64,000 nucleotides of DNA from Herbiconiux sp. VKM Ac-1786 (GTDB taxonomy: Bacteria; Actinomycetota; Actinomycetes; Actinomycetales; Microbacteriaceae). The DNA lies in the NCBI RefSeq assembly GCF_015350805.1, contig NZ_JADKSG010000001.1, forward strand, positions 2,156,513 through 2,220,512, in the 5' to 3' direction. Positions 8,675 through 16,909 of this stretch are shown piece by piece (the first letter of the stretch is position 1; each line of letters begins with the position of its first letter). The translations under genes and the position numbers were made by a program. Below the pieces are notes generated by a model, which worked only from the letters and a program-made list of their open reading frames with translations, did no database searches and was not told the origin of the DNA.

Positions 8675-8681
8675 GTCGCGA

Positions 8682-10001
8682 GTGAGCGGCAGGGGCGGCA
8701 GGGGCGACAAGCGGCAGATCGGGCTGTTCGCCCTGGTCAACCTCGTGCTGCTGGGGTCGCTGACGGCGCCCGTCATCACGGGGCTGCCGCTGCGCATCGC
8801 GGGGCTCGTGGGGGAGGATCAGCGCACCGAGACTCTCGCGTTCGTGACCGTGTGCGGGGCGATCGCGTCGGTGGTCGCGAATCCGCTGTTCGGCATCCTG
8901 TCTGACCGCACGCCGGGGCGGTGGGGGCGACGGCGGCCGTGGCTGCTGGCGGGGGTGGTCGGCGGGTGGGGTGCGTCGCTGCTCGTCGTCAACGCCGACT
9001 CGGTGGCCGCGCTCGCGATCGCGTGGGTGCTCGCGCAGACGGCCTACAACGCCTCGCTCGCCGCGGTGGCCGCCCTGCTCGGAGATCAGGTGAGCGAGCG
9101 CAGCCGGGCCCTCGCATCCGGGATCTTCGGCGCCGCCGCCTTCCTCGGAACGCTGCCTCCGCTCGTGCTGGCCGCGGTGCTGCCCGGGCGCATCGACATC
9201 GTCGTCATGGCCATGCCGACCGTCGCCGTGGTGGTCGTGCTGGTGGCGTGCCTGCTGCTGCAGGATCCGCCGCTGGGTGCTCAGGCCATGACGAGAAGAG
9301 TGGGCAGGCCGGCCCTGCCCGATCGCGACGAGCTGCGGCGGGCCCGGCCGTTTGCCCTGGTCTGGCTGCAGCGGTGCCTGATGCATCTCGCGTTCGGGCT
9401 CGTCACCTCGTTCACCCTCTTCTTCGTCAGCGACCGGATGAGCCTCAGCCCCGAAGCGGCCGGCCCCGTCGTGGCACTCGTCACGCTCGCGGGCGGGGCA
9501 TCCATCGTCGTGTCGGCGCTGGTCACCGGCGCGATCGCCGGCCGGCGCGGCGACTACCGCCGGTACATCGTGCTCGCCGCCGTGGGACTCGCGCTCGCTG
9601 CGGTGCTGCGCGGGTGCAGCACCGAGATCGCCCTGCTGGTGGCCGGAGCGGCGCTCGGCGGGCTCGCCCTCGGCGCCTTCTACGCCGTCGACCTGGCGCT
9701 GGCGCTCCGCACCATCCCTGCGGCCAAGCACGGCGCCTACCTTGGCGTCTTCAACATCGCCGAGACGCTGCCCGCGACCGTCTCGCCCGCCATCGCGACC
9801 GTGCTGCTGCTGATCGGCGGCGCCGACCCCCTCTCGGGCCGGCCCGACGACTACCTGGCCCTGTGCCTGACGGCCGCCGTCGTGGCGCTCGTCGCACTGC
9901 TGCCGCTGCCGGCCCTCCGCGGCGTGCTCACGCGCGAACCCGCGGCCGAACTGGTGACCGACTCCGAGCTCAGCGGCCCGCCCATTCGCTCGCCGAGGTG
10001 A
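8682..10001 (+). CDS. MFS transporter, 12 membrane segments
   Basis: GTG 8682 is preferred over an upstream ATG at 8565 because a TAGCCT -10 hexamer stands seven bases before it. The extra 39 residues would be hydrophilic and unrelated to the fold. The 439-residue protein has about twelve hydrophobic helices and the cytoplasmic loop 2-3 motif LSDRTPGRWGRRRPW. That motif is seen in major-facilitator sugar-type carriers (GPH/SLC45-like) and drug exporters. Substrate is not known. The last 32 bases overlap the 3' end of the convergent MalT-like regulator, so the two messages can form an antisense tail-to-tail duplex. No catabolic gene is linked to it. Confidence 0.85.
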   Translation: MSGRGGRGDKRQIGLFALVNLVLLGSLTAPVITGLPLRIAGLVGEDQRTETLAFVTVCGAIASVVANPLFGILSDRTPGRWGRRRPWLLAGVVGGWGASLLVVNADSVAALAIAWVLAQTAYNASLAAVAALLGDQVSERSRALASGIFGAAAFLGTLPPLVLAAVLPGRIDIVVMAMPTVAVVVVLVACLLLQDPPLGAQAMTRRVGRPALPDRDELRRARPFALVWLQRCLMHLAFGLVTSFTLFFVSDRMSLSPEAAGPVVALVTLAGGASIVVSALVTGAIAGRRGDYRRYIVLAAVGLALAAVLRGCSTEIALLVAGAALGGLALGAFYAVDLALALRTIPAAKHGAYLGVFNIAETLPATVSPAIATVLLLIGGADPLSGRPDDYLALCLTAAVVALVALLPLPALRGVLTREPAAELVTDSELSGPPIRSPR

Positions 10002-12630
10002 TGCCGAGCACCGTCAGCCGCGACACCGCCTCGGCCCGGCTCGTGACCCCCAGCTTGCGGTAGAGCGAGCGCACCTGCGACTTCACGGTGTTCGGCGACA
10101 CCGAGAGCGCGGCCGCGATGTCGGGCAGCGCGGCGCCGGTGCTCAGGTGCCGCGCCACCTCGAGCTCACGGGGTGTCAGACGGATGCCCGACAGCTCACC
10201 CGCGATGAACGCCCGCTCCCGTGCCCGCTCGACCCTCGCGGCCTGCTCGGTCGCGCCCGAGCGCTGCAGCACGGCGACCAGCTCGGTCAGCGCCGGCCGC
10301 GGCACGAACGCGAGCGCCAGCTGCTGGCGGCGCTCGGCGGTGAACGCCAGCGCGGACGCCGCCGCGCGCAGCGTCTGCTCGTCGTCGCCGAGCTGCGCGA
10401 GGGCGGCGGTCGCGAGCACGAGCGCCTCGCCGCGGCTGCGGCTGGAGGCCGCCGGGGCCGACTCGGGCGGCAGCAGCATCAGCGCCTCGTCGGGCAGCCC
10501 GCGGGCCAGCGCGATGCGGGCGCGGCTGACGGCCAGGCGCGGGTCGAGCGAAGCGGGTGCGCCGGACTTGGCGCGGCTGGGCGACGGCACGGGTCCGAGC
10601 GCGCGGATCGCCGCCGGCACGTCGCCGTCGGCCAGGTGCGCCAGCACGAAGGTGTGCCGCAACCGGTCGGTCGAGAACGCCGAGGCGTTGCGGCGGCGGT
10701 GCTGCGCGCGCACGGTGCTCTGCAGCCGGTGCAGCGTCTCGCCCGAGTCGCCCCGCATCAGGCCGATCACCGTGTCGAGGTGGGCCAGCAGGCTCCAGTG
10801 CTCGATCGTCTCGCGGTGCGGGTCGAGGATGCGCACCCGCCGGTCGGCCTCGTCGAGGTCGAAGGCCTCGAGAGCGAGGAAGGCGCGCGCGATCTGGTAG
10901 AAGCTGCCCGAGTAGCCGTCGAGCCAGCCCTCCGGCCAGTCCCGCTGCGACGCCTCGTCGACCGTGGCGGCCGACTCGGGCAGGTCGCCCGCGATGGCGT
11001 GCACGCCGGCCGTCATGCCCAGGGCCAGGATGCCCGCCGTGAGACCCCGGGCGTCGCTCACCGCCGTCGAGCGGGCGAAGGAGTCGAGGGCGAGTTCGGT
11101 GCGTCCGTTGTAGAAGAAGGTGGTGCCGGCCTGGTTCCAGAGCGAGGGCTCGTTCGGCCCGAGCAGCTCGTGGTCGGCGGGCGACATCGAGCGGAGGGTG
11201 TCATGGCAGCGGTCGGCCGCGACGAGGGCCTGGGGCATCCGGCCACTGACACGGAGGGCGGCCGCCTGCACGCCGGCCAGCAGCGCACGGTCGGGCGGGC
11301 TGGCGCTCGAGGCCTGGCGGTTCGCGCCGTAGCTCGCCAGGGCGAAGAACTCGAGTGCGCGCAGACGGTTCGAGCGGCGGGCGTTGTAGATGATGGCCAG
11401 CATCATCGTGACGAGCGGCAGCTTGCGCAGGGTGAGCACCGAGACGTGCGTGAAGAGCTCGCGCACCTGGCTGCCGTGGTTGCGCAGGAGCACGTGCCAG
11501 CCCTCGCGCACGACGGCGGTGGCGAGCGCCCAGTCTTCCTGCTGGCGGGCCCGGGCGAGGGCGCGGTAGACGTAGCCGTGCTCGGCCTCCCAGCGGGCGG
11601 TCGCGAGCTCGAGCGCGCGCACCTCGCGCGGGTGCTCGGCGCGCAGCAGCCGTTCGAACGCCTCGCGCATCAGGGGCGCGTAACGGAAGCGCGCACCGGT
11701 GGCGGGGGAACCGGTGCGAAGGCCGAGGCCCTCGCGCTCGGCTCGGGCGAGCATCCGTTCGCTGTCGTCGTCGCCCGAGAGGGTCGTGGCCAGCTCGAGG
11801 GTGAGCTCGTCGGCGACCGAGGTGCGGGCGAGGAAGTTGACGAAGCGCGACTCCCACTGCTCGGTCGCGATGCGGCGGGCCAGCAGGTCGGCGAGGGCGT
11901 CGGATGCGCGGGGGTGCGGGCGGGCGGGGGCGTGCGCTGCTTCGGCCGCCGTCTGGCCGGGTGACTCGCGGTGGGACGGGGCCTGGGCCTGGGCCAGGGC
12001 TCGGGCGATCAGGGGGGAGCCGCCGGACGCGAGGACCTCGTCGAGGGTGCCGTCGGCCGCCTGCGCGCCGAGGATCGCGCGGGCCTCGTCGGGAGTCAGG
12101 GCCAGCTGCTCGGGGCCGAGCACCAGGGCGTCGAGCGTCAGGGCGAGACCCGGGTCGGTGAGCGCCGAGCCGCTGCGCGCGGTCGTCCTCAGTCGCAGGG
12201 TCGGCAGCTCGTGCGCCTGGGCGATCAGGCCCTCGACGGCCGGCGCCGTCAGTCGGTCGGCGTCGTCGACCACGAGCACGAGCTCGCCGAGGTCGCGGAG
12301 CGCTCGCCGCAGGAGCTGCCAGGGGTCGGTTCCGGCGCTGACCGCCTCGCCGAGGTGCCGGAGCGGGCCGTCGGCCGGGGACAGGCCCGAGGCGATCAGC
12401 TCGTCGGCCAGCTGCTGCACGAAGGCGCGCGTGTCGACGTCGCGGTCACGCACCCGCAGCCAGAGCCCGTCGGCAGCAGTGTCGCGGGCCCACTGGGCGA
12501 GGGCGACCGTCTTGCCGAAGCCCGCGGGGGCGTGCAGGGCGACCACCGGGGTCGGGCCCTCGAGCTGCTCGCTCAGCCGCAGACGGCGGAGGGAGTCGAC
12601 GGGTGTGCGCGGCACTCCCCACAACGCCAT
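9970..12630 (-). CDS. Large LuxR-family (MalT/LAL-type) ATP-binding regulator
   Basis: The 886-residue protein has an N-terminal STAND-type NTPase with Walker A APAGFGKT near residue 37 and Walker B LVLVVDDADR near residue 118. A long helical TPR-like middle region follows. A C-terminal LuxR helix-turn-helix starts at LTPRELEVARHLSTG and includes VSPNTVKSQVRSLYRKLGV. Proteins of this type act as ligand- and ATP-gated activators, as MalT does for maltose genes. ATG 12630 is preceded by GGGGAG and, about 25 bases upstream, by a TAGACT -10-like hexamer. It is convergent with the MFS gene and could control it, but there is no direct evidence of a target. Confidence 0.85.
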   Translation of the reverse strand: MALWGVPRTPVDSLRRLRLSEQLEGPTPVVALHAPAGFGKTVALAQWARDTAADGLWLRVRDRDVDTRAFVQQLADELIASGLSPADGPLRHLGEAVSAGTDPWQLLRRALRDLGELVLVVDDADRLTAPAVEGLIAQAHELPTLRLRTTARSGSALTDPGLALTLDALVLGPEQLALTPDEARAILGAQAADGTLDEVLASGGSPLIARALAQAQAPSHRESPGQTAAEAAHAPARPHPRASDALADLLARRIATEQWESRFVNFLARTSVADELTLELATTLSGDDDSERMLARAEREGLGLRTGSPATGARFRYAPLMREAFERLLRAEHPREVRALELATARWEAEHGYVYRALARARQQEDWALATAVVREGWHVLLRNHGSQVRELFTHVSVLTLRKLPLVTMMLAIIYNARRSNRLRALEFFALASYGANRQASSASPPDRALLAGVQAAALRVSGRMPQALVAADRCHDTLRSMSPADHELLGPNEPSLWNQAGTTFFYNGRTELALDSFARSTAVSDARGLTAGILALGMTAGVHAIAGDLPESAATVDEASQRDWPEGWLDGYSGSFYQIARAFLALEAFDLDEADRRVRILDPHRETIEHWSLLAHLDTVIGLMRGDSGETLHRLQSTVRAQHRRRNASAFSTDRLRHTFVLAHLADGDVPAAIRALGPVPSPSRAKSGAPASLDPRLAVSRARIALARGLPDEALMLLPPESAPAASSRSRGEALVLATAALAQLGDDEQTLRAAASALAFTAERRQQLALAFVPRPALTELVAVLQRSGATEQAARVERARERAFIAGELSGIRLTPRELEVARHLSTGAALPDIAAALSVSPNTVKSQVRSLYRKLGVTSRAEAVSRLTVLGITSASEWAGR

Positions 12631-12655
12631 ACGAGCTCCCCGGTCGGTCAGGAGA

Positions 12656-12661
12656 AGTCTA
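12656..12661 (-). promoter_or_regulatory. -10-like hexamer of the MalT-like gene
   Basis: TAGACT on the minus strand, about 25 bases upstream of ATG 12630, would give a short leader containing the GGGGAG ribosome site. Confidence 0.4.
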
Positions 12662-12720
12662 GGGGCGGGGCGCCACTGCGTTCTTCGCGCCCGGGGCTCG
12701 TGTTCTCACGGGGCTTGTCC

Positions 12721-12726
12721 CAGGAT
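12721..12726 (+). promoter_or_regulatory. -10 element, leaderless transcript of small membrane protein
   Basis: CAGGAT ends seven bases before ATG 12734, the same spacing as at other starts in this window. Confidence 0.45.
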
Positions 12727-12733
12727 GGAGGGC

Positions 12734-12961
12734 ATGTTCTCGAACGTCGACGGCGGTCATGCGCTGATCCTGCTCCTCGGCCTCGCGGCCTTCATCCTCT
12801 TCATCGCCGCGCTGGTGAGCATCATCAAGGCGCCGCGGGCGTCGACCGCCGAGAAGGTGATCTGGGTGCTGGTGGTGCTGATCCTGCCGCTGCTGGGGTC
12901 GATCGTGTGGTTCGTCGTGGGCAAGCGGTTCGCGACGGCGGGTGACCCGCCGCGGGCCTGA
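12734..12961 (+). CDS. PLDc_N-type small membrane protein
   Basis: The 75-residue protein has two hydrophobic helices: ALILLLGLAAFILFIAALV, and VIWVLVVLILPLLGSIVWFV followed by VGKR. This is the pattern of the phospholipase D-nuclease N-terminal (PLDc_N) membrane module found alone in many actinobacterial proteins. ATG 12734 lies seven bases after CAGGAT, suggesting a leaderless message; an in-frame ATG at 12725 would add three residues. It is divergent from the MalT-like gene and eleven bases upstream of the GH16-like gene, so probably co-transcribed. The biochemical role of stand-alone PLDc_N proteins is not known. A sibling is at 14709-14969. Confidence 0.75.
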   Translation: MFSNVDGGHALILLLGLAAFILFIAALVSIIKAPRASTAEKVIWVLVVLILPLLGSIVWFVVGKRFATAGDPPRA

Positions 12962-12971
12962 GGTCGGGCTG

Positions 12972-13760
12972 ATGGACAGGGACTTCCCTCCGGCGCCGGC
13001 GCGGGCGCCCGATGTCGAGGACCGGTTCGTCGGTGGGCGGGTGTGCGACGAGCTGTGGGTGGCCGAGTACCTGCCGCAGTGGACGGCGCCCTCTCGGTCG
13101 GGGGCGCGGGTGGCTCCGGCGGGAGCATCCGGAGTTCGCCTGCTGATCGAGGAGGATCAGCTCGACTGGCGCGAGGAGGATGCGCCGCTGCGGGTGTCGA
13201 ACCTGCAGACGGCGGTGTTCTCGGGGCCGGTGGGGTCGGAGCGCGGGACGCATCGGCATCGGCCCGGGCTGCGGGTTCGCACGGCGGTGCCGACGCGGCT
13301 GCTGTGGACGCCGTCGTCGGGGCGGGTCGACGTGACCGTCAGCGCGAGCGTCGACGAGGGGTGCATGCTCGCGGTGTGGCTCGTGGGGGTCGAGGAGGGG
13401 TCGGCGCGCGACTGCGGGGAGATCTGCGTGGTCGAGATCGATGCGGCGGCGGTGGGGCCTTCTTCGGTTCGGGCGCGGTGCGGGCTCAAGGCGCACGGGG
13501 ATGATCGGCTCGAGACCGACATGCGGTCGGTGACGGTGCCGGTGGGTGCGGCCCGGGCCCACACGTGGTCGGTGGTGTGGGGGCCGGCGGGCACGGTGAT
13601 CGGGTGCGAGGGGCGGGTGGTGTTCTCATCGTCGGCGGCGCCGGGGTATCCACTGCAGCTGATGGTCGATGTGTTCGAGATCGGGCCGCGGTCGGGGGCG
13701 TCGGCGTACCCGAAGTCGGCGGTGGTGCACGCGGTGCGAGGGTGGAGCGGGCCGCTCTGA
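12972..13760 (+). CDS. GH16-like concanavalin A-fold protein, no signal peptide
   Basis: The 262-residue product resembles cytosolic actinobacterial proteins of the glycoside hydrolase 16 / laminarinase superfamily. Recognisable blocks are ELWVAEYLPQWTAP, LRVSNLQTAVFSGPVGS, TRLLWTPSSGRVDV, GEICVVEIDA and YPLQLMVDVFEI. GEICVVEI stands where GH16 enzymes carry ExDxxE; both glutamates remain but the central Asp is Cys, so hydrolytic ability is doubtful. No signal peptide is seen. ATG 12972 is chosen because the upstream GTG at 12942 would run back into the preceding gene. It follows the PLDc_N gene closely. A carbohydrate-binding or transglycosylating role is inference. Confidence 0.75.
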   Translation: MDRDFPPAPARAPDVEDRFVGGRVCDELWVAEYLPQWTAPSRSGARVAPAGASGVRLLIEEDQLDWREEDAPLRVSNLQTAVFSGPVGSERGTHRHRPGLRVRTAVPTRLLWTPSSGRVDVTVSASVDEGCMLAVWLVGVEEGSARDCGEICVVEIDAAAVGPSSVRARCGLKAHGDDRLETDMRSVTVPVGAARAHTWSVVWGPAGTVIGCEGRVVFSSSAAPGYPLQLMVDVFEIGPRSGASAYPKSAVVHAVRGWSGPL

Positions 13761-14016
13761 GCGGCTTGTCCTCGGCGCCTGGGGGGATATGCGGGGGAGC
13801 CGTGAAATGGGGATCACCCGGCGCCCCCGCACCCGTTCATGATCGCTCCCCTGGGGTGCGGTTCGTGTGGCGGCCGGCACTTTTCACCCGACTCTTCATC
13901 CTCCTGGAAAAGCGATGAAAGCTCGCTTCTTCCGCGTCGCAACCCAAAGTGGAAGCTAGTAGTACCCCCGAATAGGGGGCAGACTTCTGGTGGGTGGGGT
14001 AGGAGAGGAGAGAGTC
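13761..14016 (+). other. 256-base intergenic region with CCCCC-GGGGG inverted repeat
   Basis: No gene is supported here. TACCCCCGAATAGGGGG at 13963-13979 is an inverted repeat (CCCCC-gaata-GGGGG) that resembles operators of CsoR/CstR-like repressors and lies about 38 bases before the start at 14017. GGAGAGGAGAG just before 14017 is a strong ribosome site. Confidence 0.4.
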
Positions 14017-14712
14017 ATGTTCACCCTGCCCAATGGGAAGACGGTTGCCGCGCTGTCGGTGGCTGCCGGTCTCATCATGACGCTGGTAGGTGCTCCGGCG
14101 GTGTCGATGGCGGCGCCCACCGGGCCGTCGGCGTCCCCTGTCGACATCGACGCGATGGAGGAGCTGTTCGAGAAGTTCGGGGTGCCCGAGGCGCAGCAGC
14201 ACGTCCTGCTGCAGGAGGCGCGAAGCGGGATCCCGTGGGACGTGTATGCGCCCGCCCCCTCGGTTCGTGAGGCGTGGAATGCCGATGGCTTCACGTACAC
14301 CGTCGACCGGTTCGCGGACGGATCGTTCCGAGCGGTCGGCATCGAGGATCCGCGTCCGGCGAGCCCGGGGGCGGTGACGCAGTGCTCCATCTCGACGGGT
14401 TCGGGCTACTCGAACGCCGACAACTGCCAGATCGACGGTGTCTGGGGCAGCGTGCTGCTCGGCGCCGTGAACGTCGACTACACGATCGTCGACGGGCTGC
14501 CCGATCGGATCACGGATACCGGTTACGGCTATCAGAAGTGCTACGCGCCGACCACCTGTTCGTCTCCCGGGCTCGTGGAGTCCGACGACGTCGAGGATGA
14601 CGGCCCGGCATTCGCTCGGTGGCAGTCGGATGTGACGGCGGCCTGGGGCAGTTGGAACGTGTGGTTCCAGCTCAACGTCGGTGGCGACCGCGCCTATCAG
14701 TCGAACTCATGA
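14017..14712 (+). CDS. Secreted protein of unknown function
   Basis: ATG 14017 follows a strong GGAGAGGAGAG ribosome site. The 231-residue protein begins MFTLPNGKTVAALSVAAG and has a signal peptide with cleavage near VSMAAP. The mature part has a short helical segment (DIDAMEELFEKFGVPEAQQHVLL), then a beta-rich domain (FTYTVDRFADGSFRAVGIED). Four cysteines (QCSIS, DNCQID, KCYAPTTC) could form two disulfides. It resembles exported actinobacterial proteins of unknown role; I do not recognise a named family. Its stop overlaps the next start (ATGA), so expression of the two is coupled. Confidence 0.75.
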   Translation: MFTLPNGKTVAALSVAAGLIMTLVGAPAVSMAAPTGPSASPVDIDAMEELFEKFGVPEAQQHVLLQEARSGIPWDVYAPAPSVREAWNADGFTYTVDRFADGSFRAVGIEDPRPASPGAVTQCSISTGSGYSNADNCQIDGVWGSVLLGAVNVDYTIVDGLPDRITDTGYGYQKCYAPTTCSSPGLVESDDVEDDGPAFARWQSDVTAAWGSWNVWFQLNVGGDRAYQSNS

Positions 14713-14969
14713 GCACCGGATCGGTGGTCCTCGACGAGTCCGTCGAGCCGGTGGTGCCCTTCGGCTTCGAGATCGGAGGTGCACTCGTCGCCGTCGTCTG
14801 GTTGGCGCTGCTCATCGGTGCACTGATCGGAGTGGTGCGCTCGCAGACCCTTTCCGGTGCGCAGCGGGTGCTGTGGGCGGCTGCGGTTCTGCTGCTGCCG
14901 CTCGTCGGTGCGCTCGCGTGGTGGGTGCTGTGGCTGGTGGTGCGGAGTGCGGCGCAGCGTCGCGGCTAG
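14709..14969 (+). CDS. PLDc_N-type small membrane protein
   Basis: The 86-residue protein has two hydrophobic helices (ALVAVVWLALLIGALIGVV and VLWAAAVLLLPLVGALAWWV) separated by RSQTLSGAQR, the PLDc_N layout also seen at 12734-12961. It starts inside the stop of the secreted protein gene (ATGA), so the two are translationally coupled and may act together at the membrane. Its 3' end overlaps the convergent regulator gene by four bases. Confidence 0.75.
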   Translation: MSTGSVVLDESVEPVVPFGFEIGGALVAVVWLALLIGALIGVVRSQTLSGAQRVLWAAAVLLLPLVGALAWWVLWLVVRSAAQRRG

Positions 14970-15274
14970 GCGTCGCCCGCGATGGAGCGGAGGGCGTCGA
15001 GGTGGGTGCGCCAGGCCGCTCGGCCCGCGCGGGTGAGGGTGAGGGAGGTGCGGGGCATCTTGCCCGCGAAGGACTTGCCGATGGTGAGGTAGCCGGCCGC
15101 CTCGAGGGCGGAGGCCTGCTTGCTGAGGGCGGAGTCGGTGATCTCGACGGCATCCCTCACCTCTTTGAAGCTCAGGGTGCCGGCGCGGTCGAGGGCGGCC
15201 ACGATCGAGAAGCGCACCGGGTTGGTGAAGACGTCGTCGAGTCGGTGGCGGGGGTGCGGCTCGGTGGCCGTCAC
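14966..15274 (-). CDS. Winged-helix transcriptional regulator (HTH_27 / ArsR-MarR-like)
   Basis: A 102-residue winged-helix protein: NPVRFSIVAALDRAGTLSFKEVRDAVEITDSALSKQ (read in two parts) forms the recognition helix region and GKMPRTSLTLTRAGRAAW the wing. This matches the small winged-helix DNA-binding family PF13601 that pairs with a membrane protein. It overlaps the end of the upstream membrane-protein gene by four bases (ATGA), so both come from the promoter at 15728-15756. The direct repeats overlapping that promoter are its likely autoregulatory operator. Confidence 0.8.
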   Translation of the reverse strand: MTATEPHPRHRLDDVFTNPVRFSIVAALDRAGTLSFKEVRDAVEITDSALSKQASALEAAGYLTIGKSFAGKMPRTSLTLTRAGRAAWRTHLDALRSIAGDA

Positions 15275-15702
15275 GAGCGGGCCTCGCGGGCGGCGCAGAC
15301 GATGCTCACGACGAGCACGAGGCCCGAGGCGGCGGCCGCGAGCGGCACCGAGCCGTGGGCCCAGATGACCACCGCGAGGGCGGCGGCGTAGCTGACGAAC
15401 CAGGCGGCGATGTAGGCGGTCCAGCGGCGTCCGCGGGAGAAGGCCGAGCGGCCGCGGATGGAGAACATGAAGAACACCAGCAGTGCGAAGACGACCGTGA
15501 GGGTGGCGAAGTAGGCCAGGCCGAAGGTGTCGCCGGTGGTGACGGCCATGGCGAAGGTGCCCAGCGACGTCGCCACGCCGAGGGCGAGGATGAACGTGAT
15601 GTACGGCCAGCGCGTGGCGTTGTGGGCGTCACGGCTGAGGGTCTCGGCGCGATGCAGGAGCTCGCGGGCCTCGTGCGGGGTGACGGTGGGGGTGGTCTCC
15701 AT
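15271..15702 (-). CDS. Four-helix membrane protein paired with the regulator
   Basis: ATG 15702 is fixed by an AAGGAG ribosome site eight bases upstream; a longer frame beyond it is not credible. The 143-residue protein has a hydrophilic N-terminus (EARELLHRAETLSRDAHNAT) and four membrane helices (YITFILALGVATSLGTFAMA, LAYFATLTVVFALLVFFMF, WTAYIAAWFVSYAAALAVVI, LAAAASGLVLVVSIVCA). No catalytic motif is seen. It is first gene of a two-gene operon with the winged-helix regulator, a common actinobacterial pairing in which the regulator represses the membrane protein. Confidence 0.75.
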   Translation of the reverse strand: METTPTVTPHEARELLHRAETLSRDAHNATRWPYITFILALGVATSLGTFAMAVTTGDTFGLAYFATLTVVFALLVFFMFSIRGRSAFSRGRRWTAYIAAWFVSYAAALAVVIWAHGSVPLAAAASGLVLVVSIVCAAREARS

Positions 15703-15727
15703 GGGGATCTCCTTGTCTCGTGAGATC

Positions 15728-15761
15728 AGTATGGCAAGTAGTTTCCAACTTGGCAAGTAGT
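15728..15761 (-). promoter_or_regulatory. Sigma-70-type promoter with overlapping direct-repeat operator
   Basis: On the minus strand TTGCCA (15751-15756) and CATACT (15728-15733) are separated by exactly 17 bases, a near-ideal housekeeping promoter. The decamer GGCAAGTAGT occurs twice on the plus strand (15733-15742 and 15752-15761), 19 bases apart, once over each promoter box, with CAAGT/ACTTG inverted halves between them. Confidence 0.75.
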
Positions 15762-16033
15762 CAGTCGCCGCCTCCGCCACCTCCCCCGTCGCCGCCCCCT
15801 CCGTCGCCGCCGCCACCGCTGTCGCCCCCGCCGCCGTCGGACCAGCCGTCACCGCCGGTGCTGTGGTCGTGGTCGTGGCCGTGGCCGTCGGTGCTGCCCG
15901 AGTCGCCGTAGACGACCGTGGAGCCTCCGCCGTCGCCACCGCGCCCTCGACCGCGGGCCGTCTGCACCACGACCAGCACGACGACGATGAGGATGGCGAC
16001 GGCGACGAGCGCCCCGACGACGATGTTGTCCAT
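15761..16033 (-). CDS. Single-span membrane protein with Gly/His/Asp-rich tail
   Basis: The 90-residue protein starts MDNIVVGALVAVAIL with one membrane helix to about residue 25. A short basic-glycine linker and a low-complexity tail follow, including DGHGHDHDHSTGGDG and an almost pure Gly/Asp end. His/Asp clustering could bind divalent metal. The start is supported by TACCGT six bases upstream, the leaderless pattern. The complementary strand gives a Pro-rich frame that is only a shadow. Translation of such a tail is plausible but not proven. Confidence 0.6.
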   Translation of the reverse strand: MDNIVVGALVAVAILIVVVLVVVQTARGRGRGGDGGGSTVVYGDSGSTDGHGHDHDHSTGGDGWSDGGGGDSGGGGDGGGGDGGGGGGGD

Positions 16034-16039
16034 GCTCCG

Positions 16040-16045
16040 ACGGTA
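16040..16045 (-). promoter_or_regulatory. -10 element, leaderless transcript
   Basis: TACCGT on the minus strand, six bases before ATG 16033. Confidence 0.5.
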
Positions 16046-16126
16046 CGCCCTGGCACGGGCGGGCGCGGGGGCGCTACCCTGGGGCGACGCGGCGGGGTGA
16101 CTGTCGGGGGCTCGGGGGAGTGCGGC

Positions 16127-16909
16127 ATGGTGGGTTCGGCGACGGCAGCGGCGACGACGGCGACGGGGGCGGATGCGCGGGCCCGCGCGGCCCGGATCTG
16201 GTACGGCGCCATCGCGGTGGTGGTCGGGGTCGCCCTGGTCATCCAGATCGTGCTGATCTTCACCGGCGGGCAGGACGTGAACTCGAGCGAGAACACCGCC
16301 GACGAGTCGCTCGCGACGCGGTTCGTGCGGCTGTTCAGCTTCTTCACGATCCAGAGCAACCTGTTCGTGCTCGGAACGTCCGTGGTTCTCGCGCTGAACG
16401 TGCACAAGGACGGGCGCCTCTGGCGCGTGCTGCGTTTCGACGCGCTGATCGGGATCATCATCACGGGGCTGGTGTACGAGACGGTGCTGGCCCGGCTCGT
16501 GCATCCTGAAGGCTGGGCCCTGGCGGCGACGATCGGGTTCCACTACATCTCGCCGTGGGCGACCGTGCTGGGCTGGCTCGTGTTCGGGCCCCGGCCGCGG
16601 ATGTCGTGGGCGACCGCGGCGCTCGCCTTCGTGTGGCCGCTGGGGTGGCTCGTGTACACCTTCGTGCACGGGGCGGTGACGGGGTGGTACCCGTATCCGT
16701 TCCTCGACGTCGACACGATCGGGTTCGGCGACTCGGTGCGGAACTCGGCGGTGGTGCTGGCGATCGCGGTGGTGGTGGCGGTGGTGCTGAGGCTGCTCGA
16801 CGGGCGGCTGCCGTCGCTCGTGCGGGACGCGCCGGGGCGGGTGCCGGGCCGCGTGAGCCGCGACGCACTCGGCGGAACCCCGGATCCGGGCCGGCGCGAC
16901 ACGGCGTAA
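16127..16909 (+). CDS. Pr6Pr-family membrane protein
   Basis: ATG 16127 follows GGGGGAG at a good distance. The 260-residue protein has six membrane segments and the family blocks FFTIQSNLFVLGTSVVLAL, LVYETVLARL, ATIGFHYISPWATVLGWLVFGP and YPYPFLDVD. These identify it as a Pr6Pr-family membrane protein, a group without settled biochemistry. The C-terminal 35 residues are basic and cytosolic. The gene is divergent from the Gly/His-rich protein and upstream of the ABC-transporter cluster. Its stop codon lies inside one of the CACGGCGTAAC elements. Confidence 0.75.
   Translation: MVGSATAAATTATGADARARAARIWYGAIAVVVGVALVIQIVLIFTGGQDVNSSENTADESLATRFVRLFSFFTIQSNLFVLGTSVVLALNVHKDGRLWRVLRFDALIGIIITGLVYETVLARLVHPEGWALAATIGFHYISPWATVLGWLVFGPRPRMSWATAALAFVWPLGWLVYTFVHGAVTGWYPYPFLDVDTIGFGDSVRNSAVVLAIAVVVAVVLRLLDGRLPSLVRDAPGRVPGRVSRDALGGTPDPGRRDTA

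Noticed and set aside
9970-12961. Several long plus-strand frames opposite the MalT-like regulator
   Set aside because: They show Arg/Gly/Ala-rich shadow composition and no domain motifs; the minus-strand gene has Walker and LuxR motifs throughout.
15720-15911. Proline-rich plus-strand frame
   Set aside because: It is the antisense of the Gly-rich tail of the 15761-16033 protein and crosses a sigma-70 promoter.
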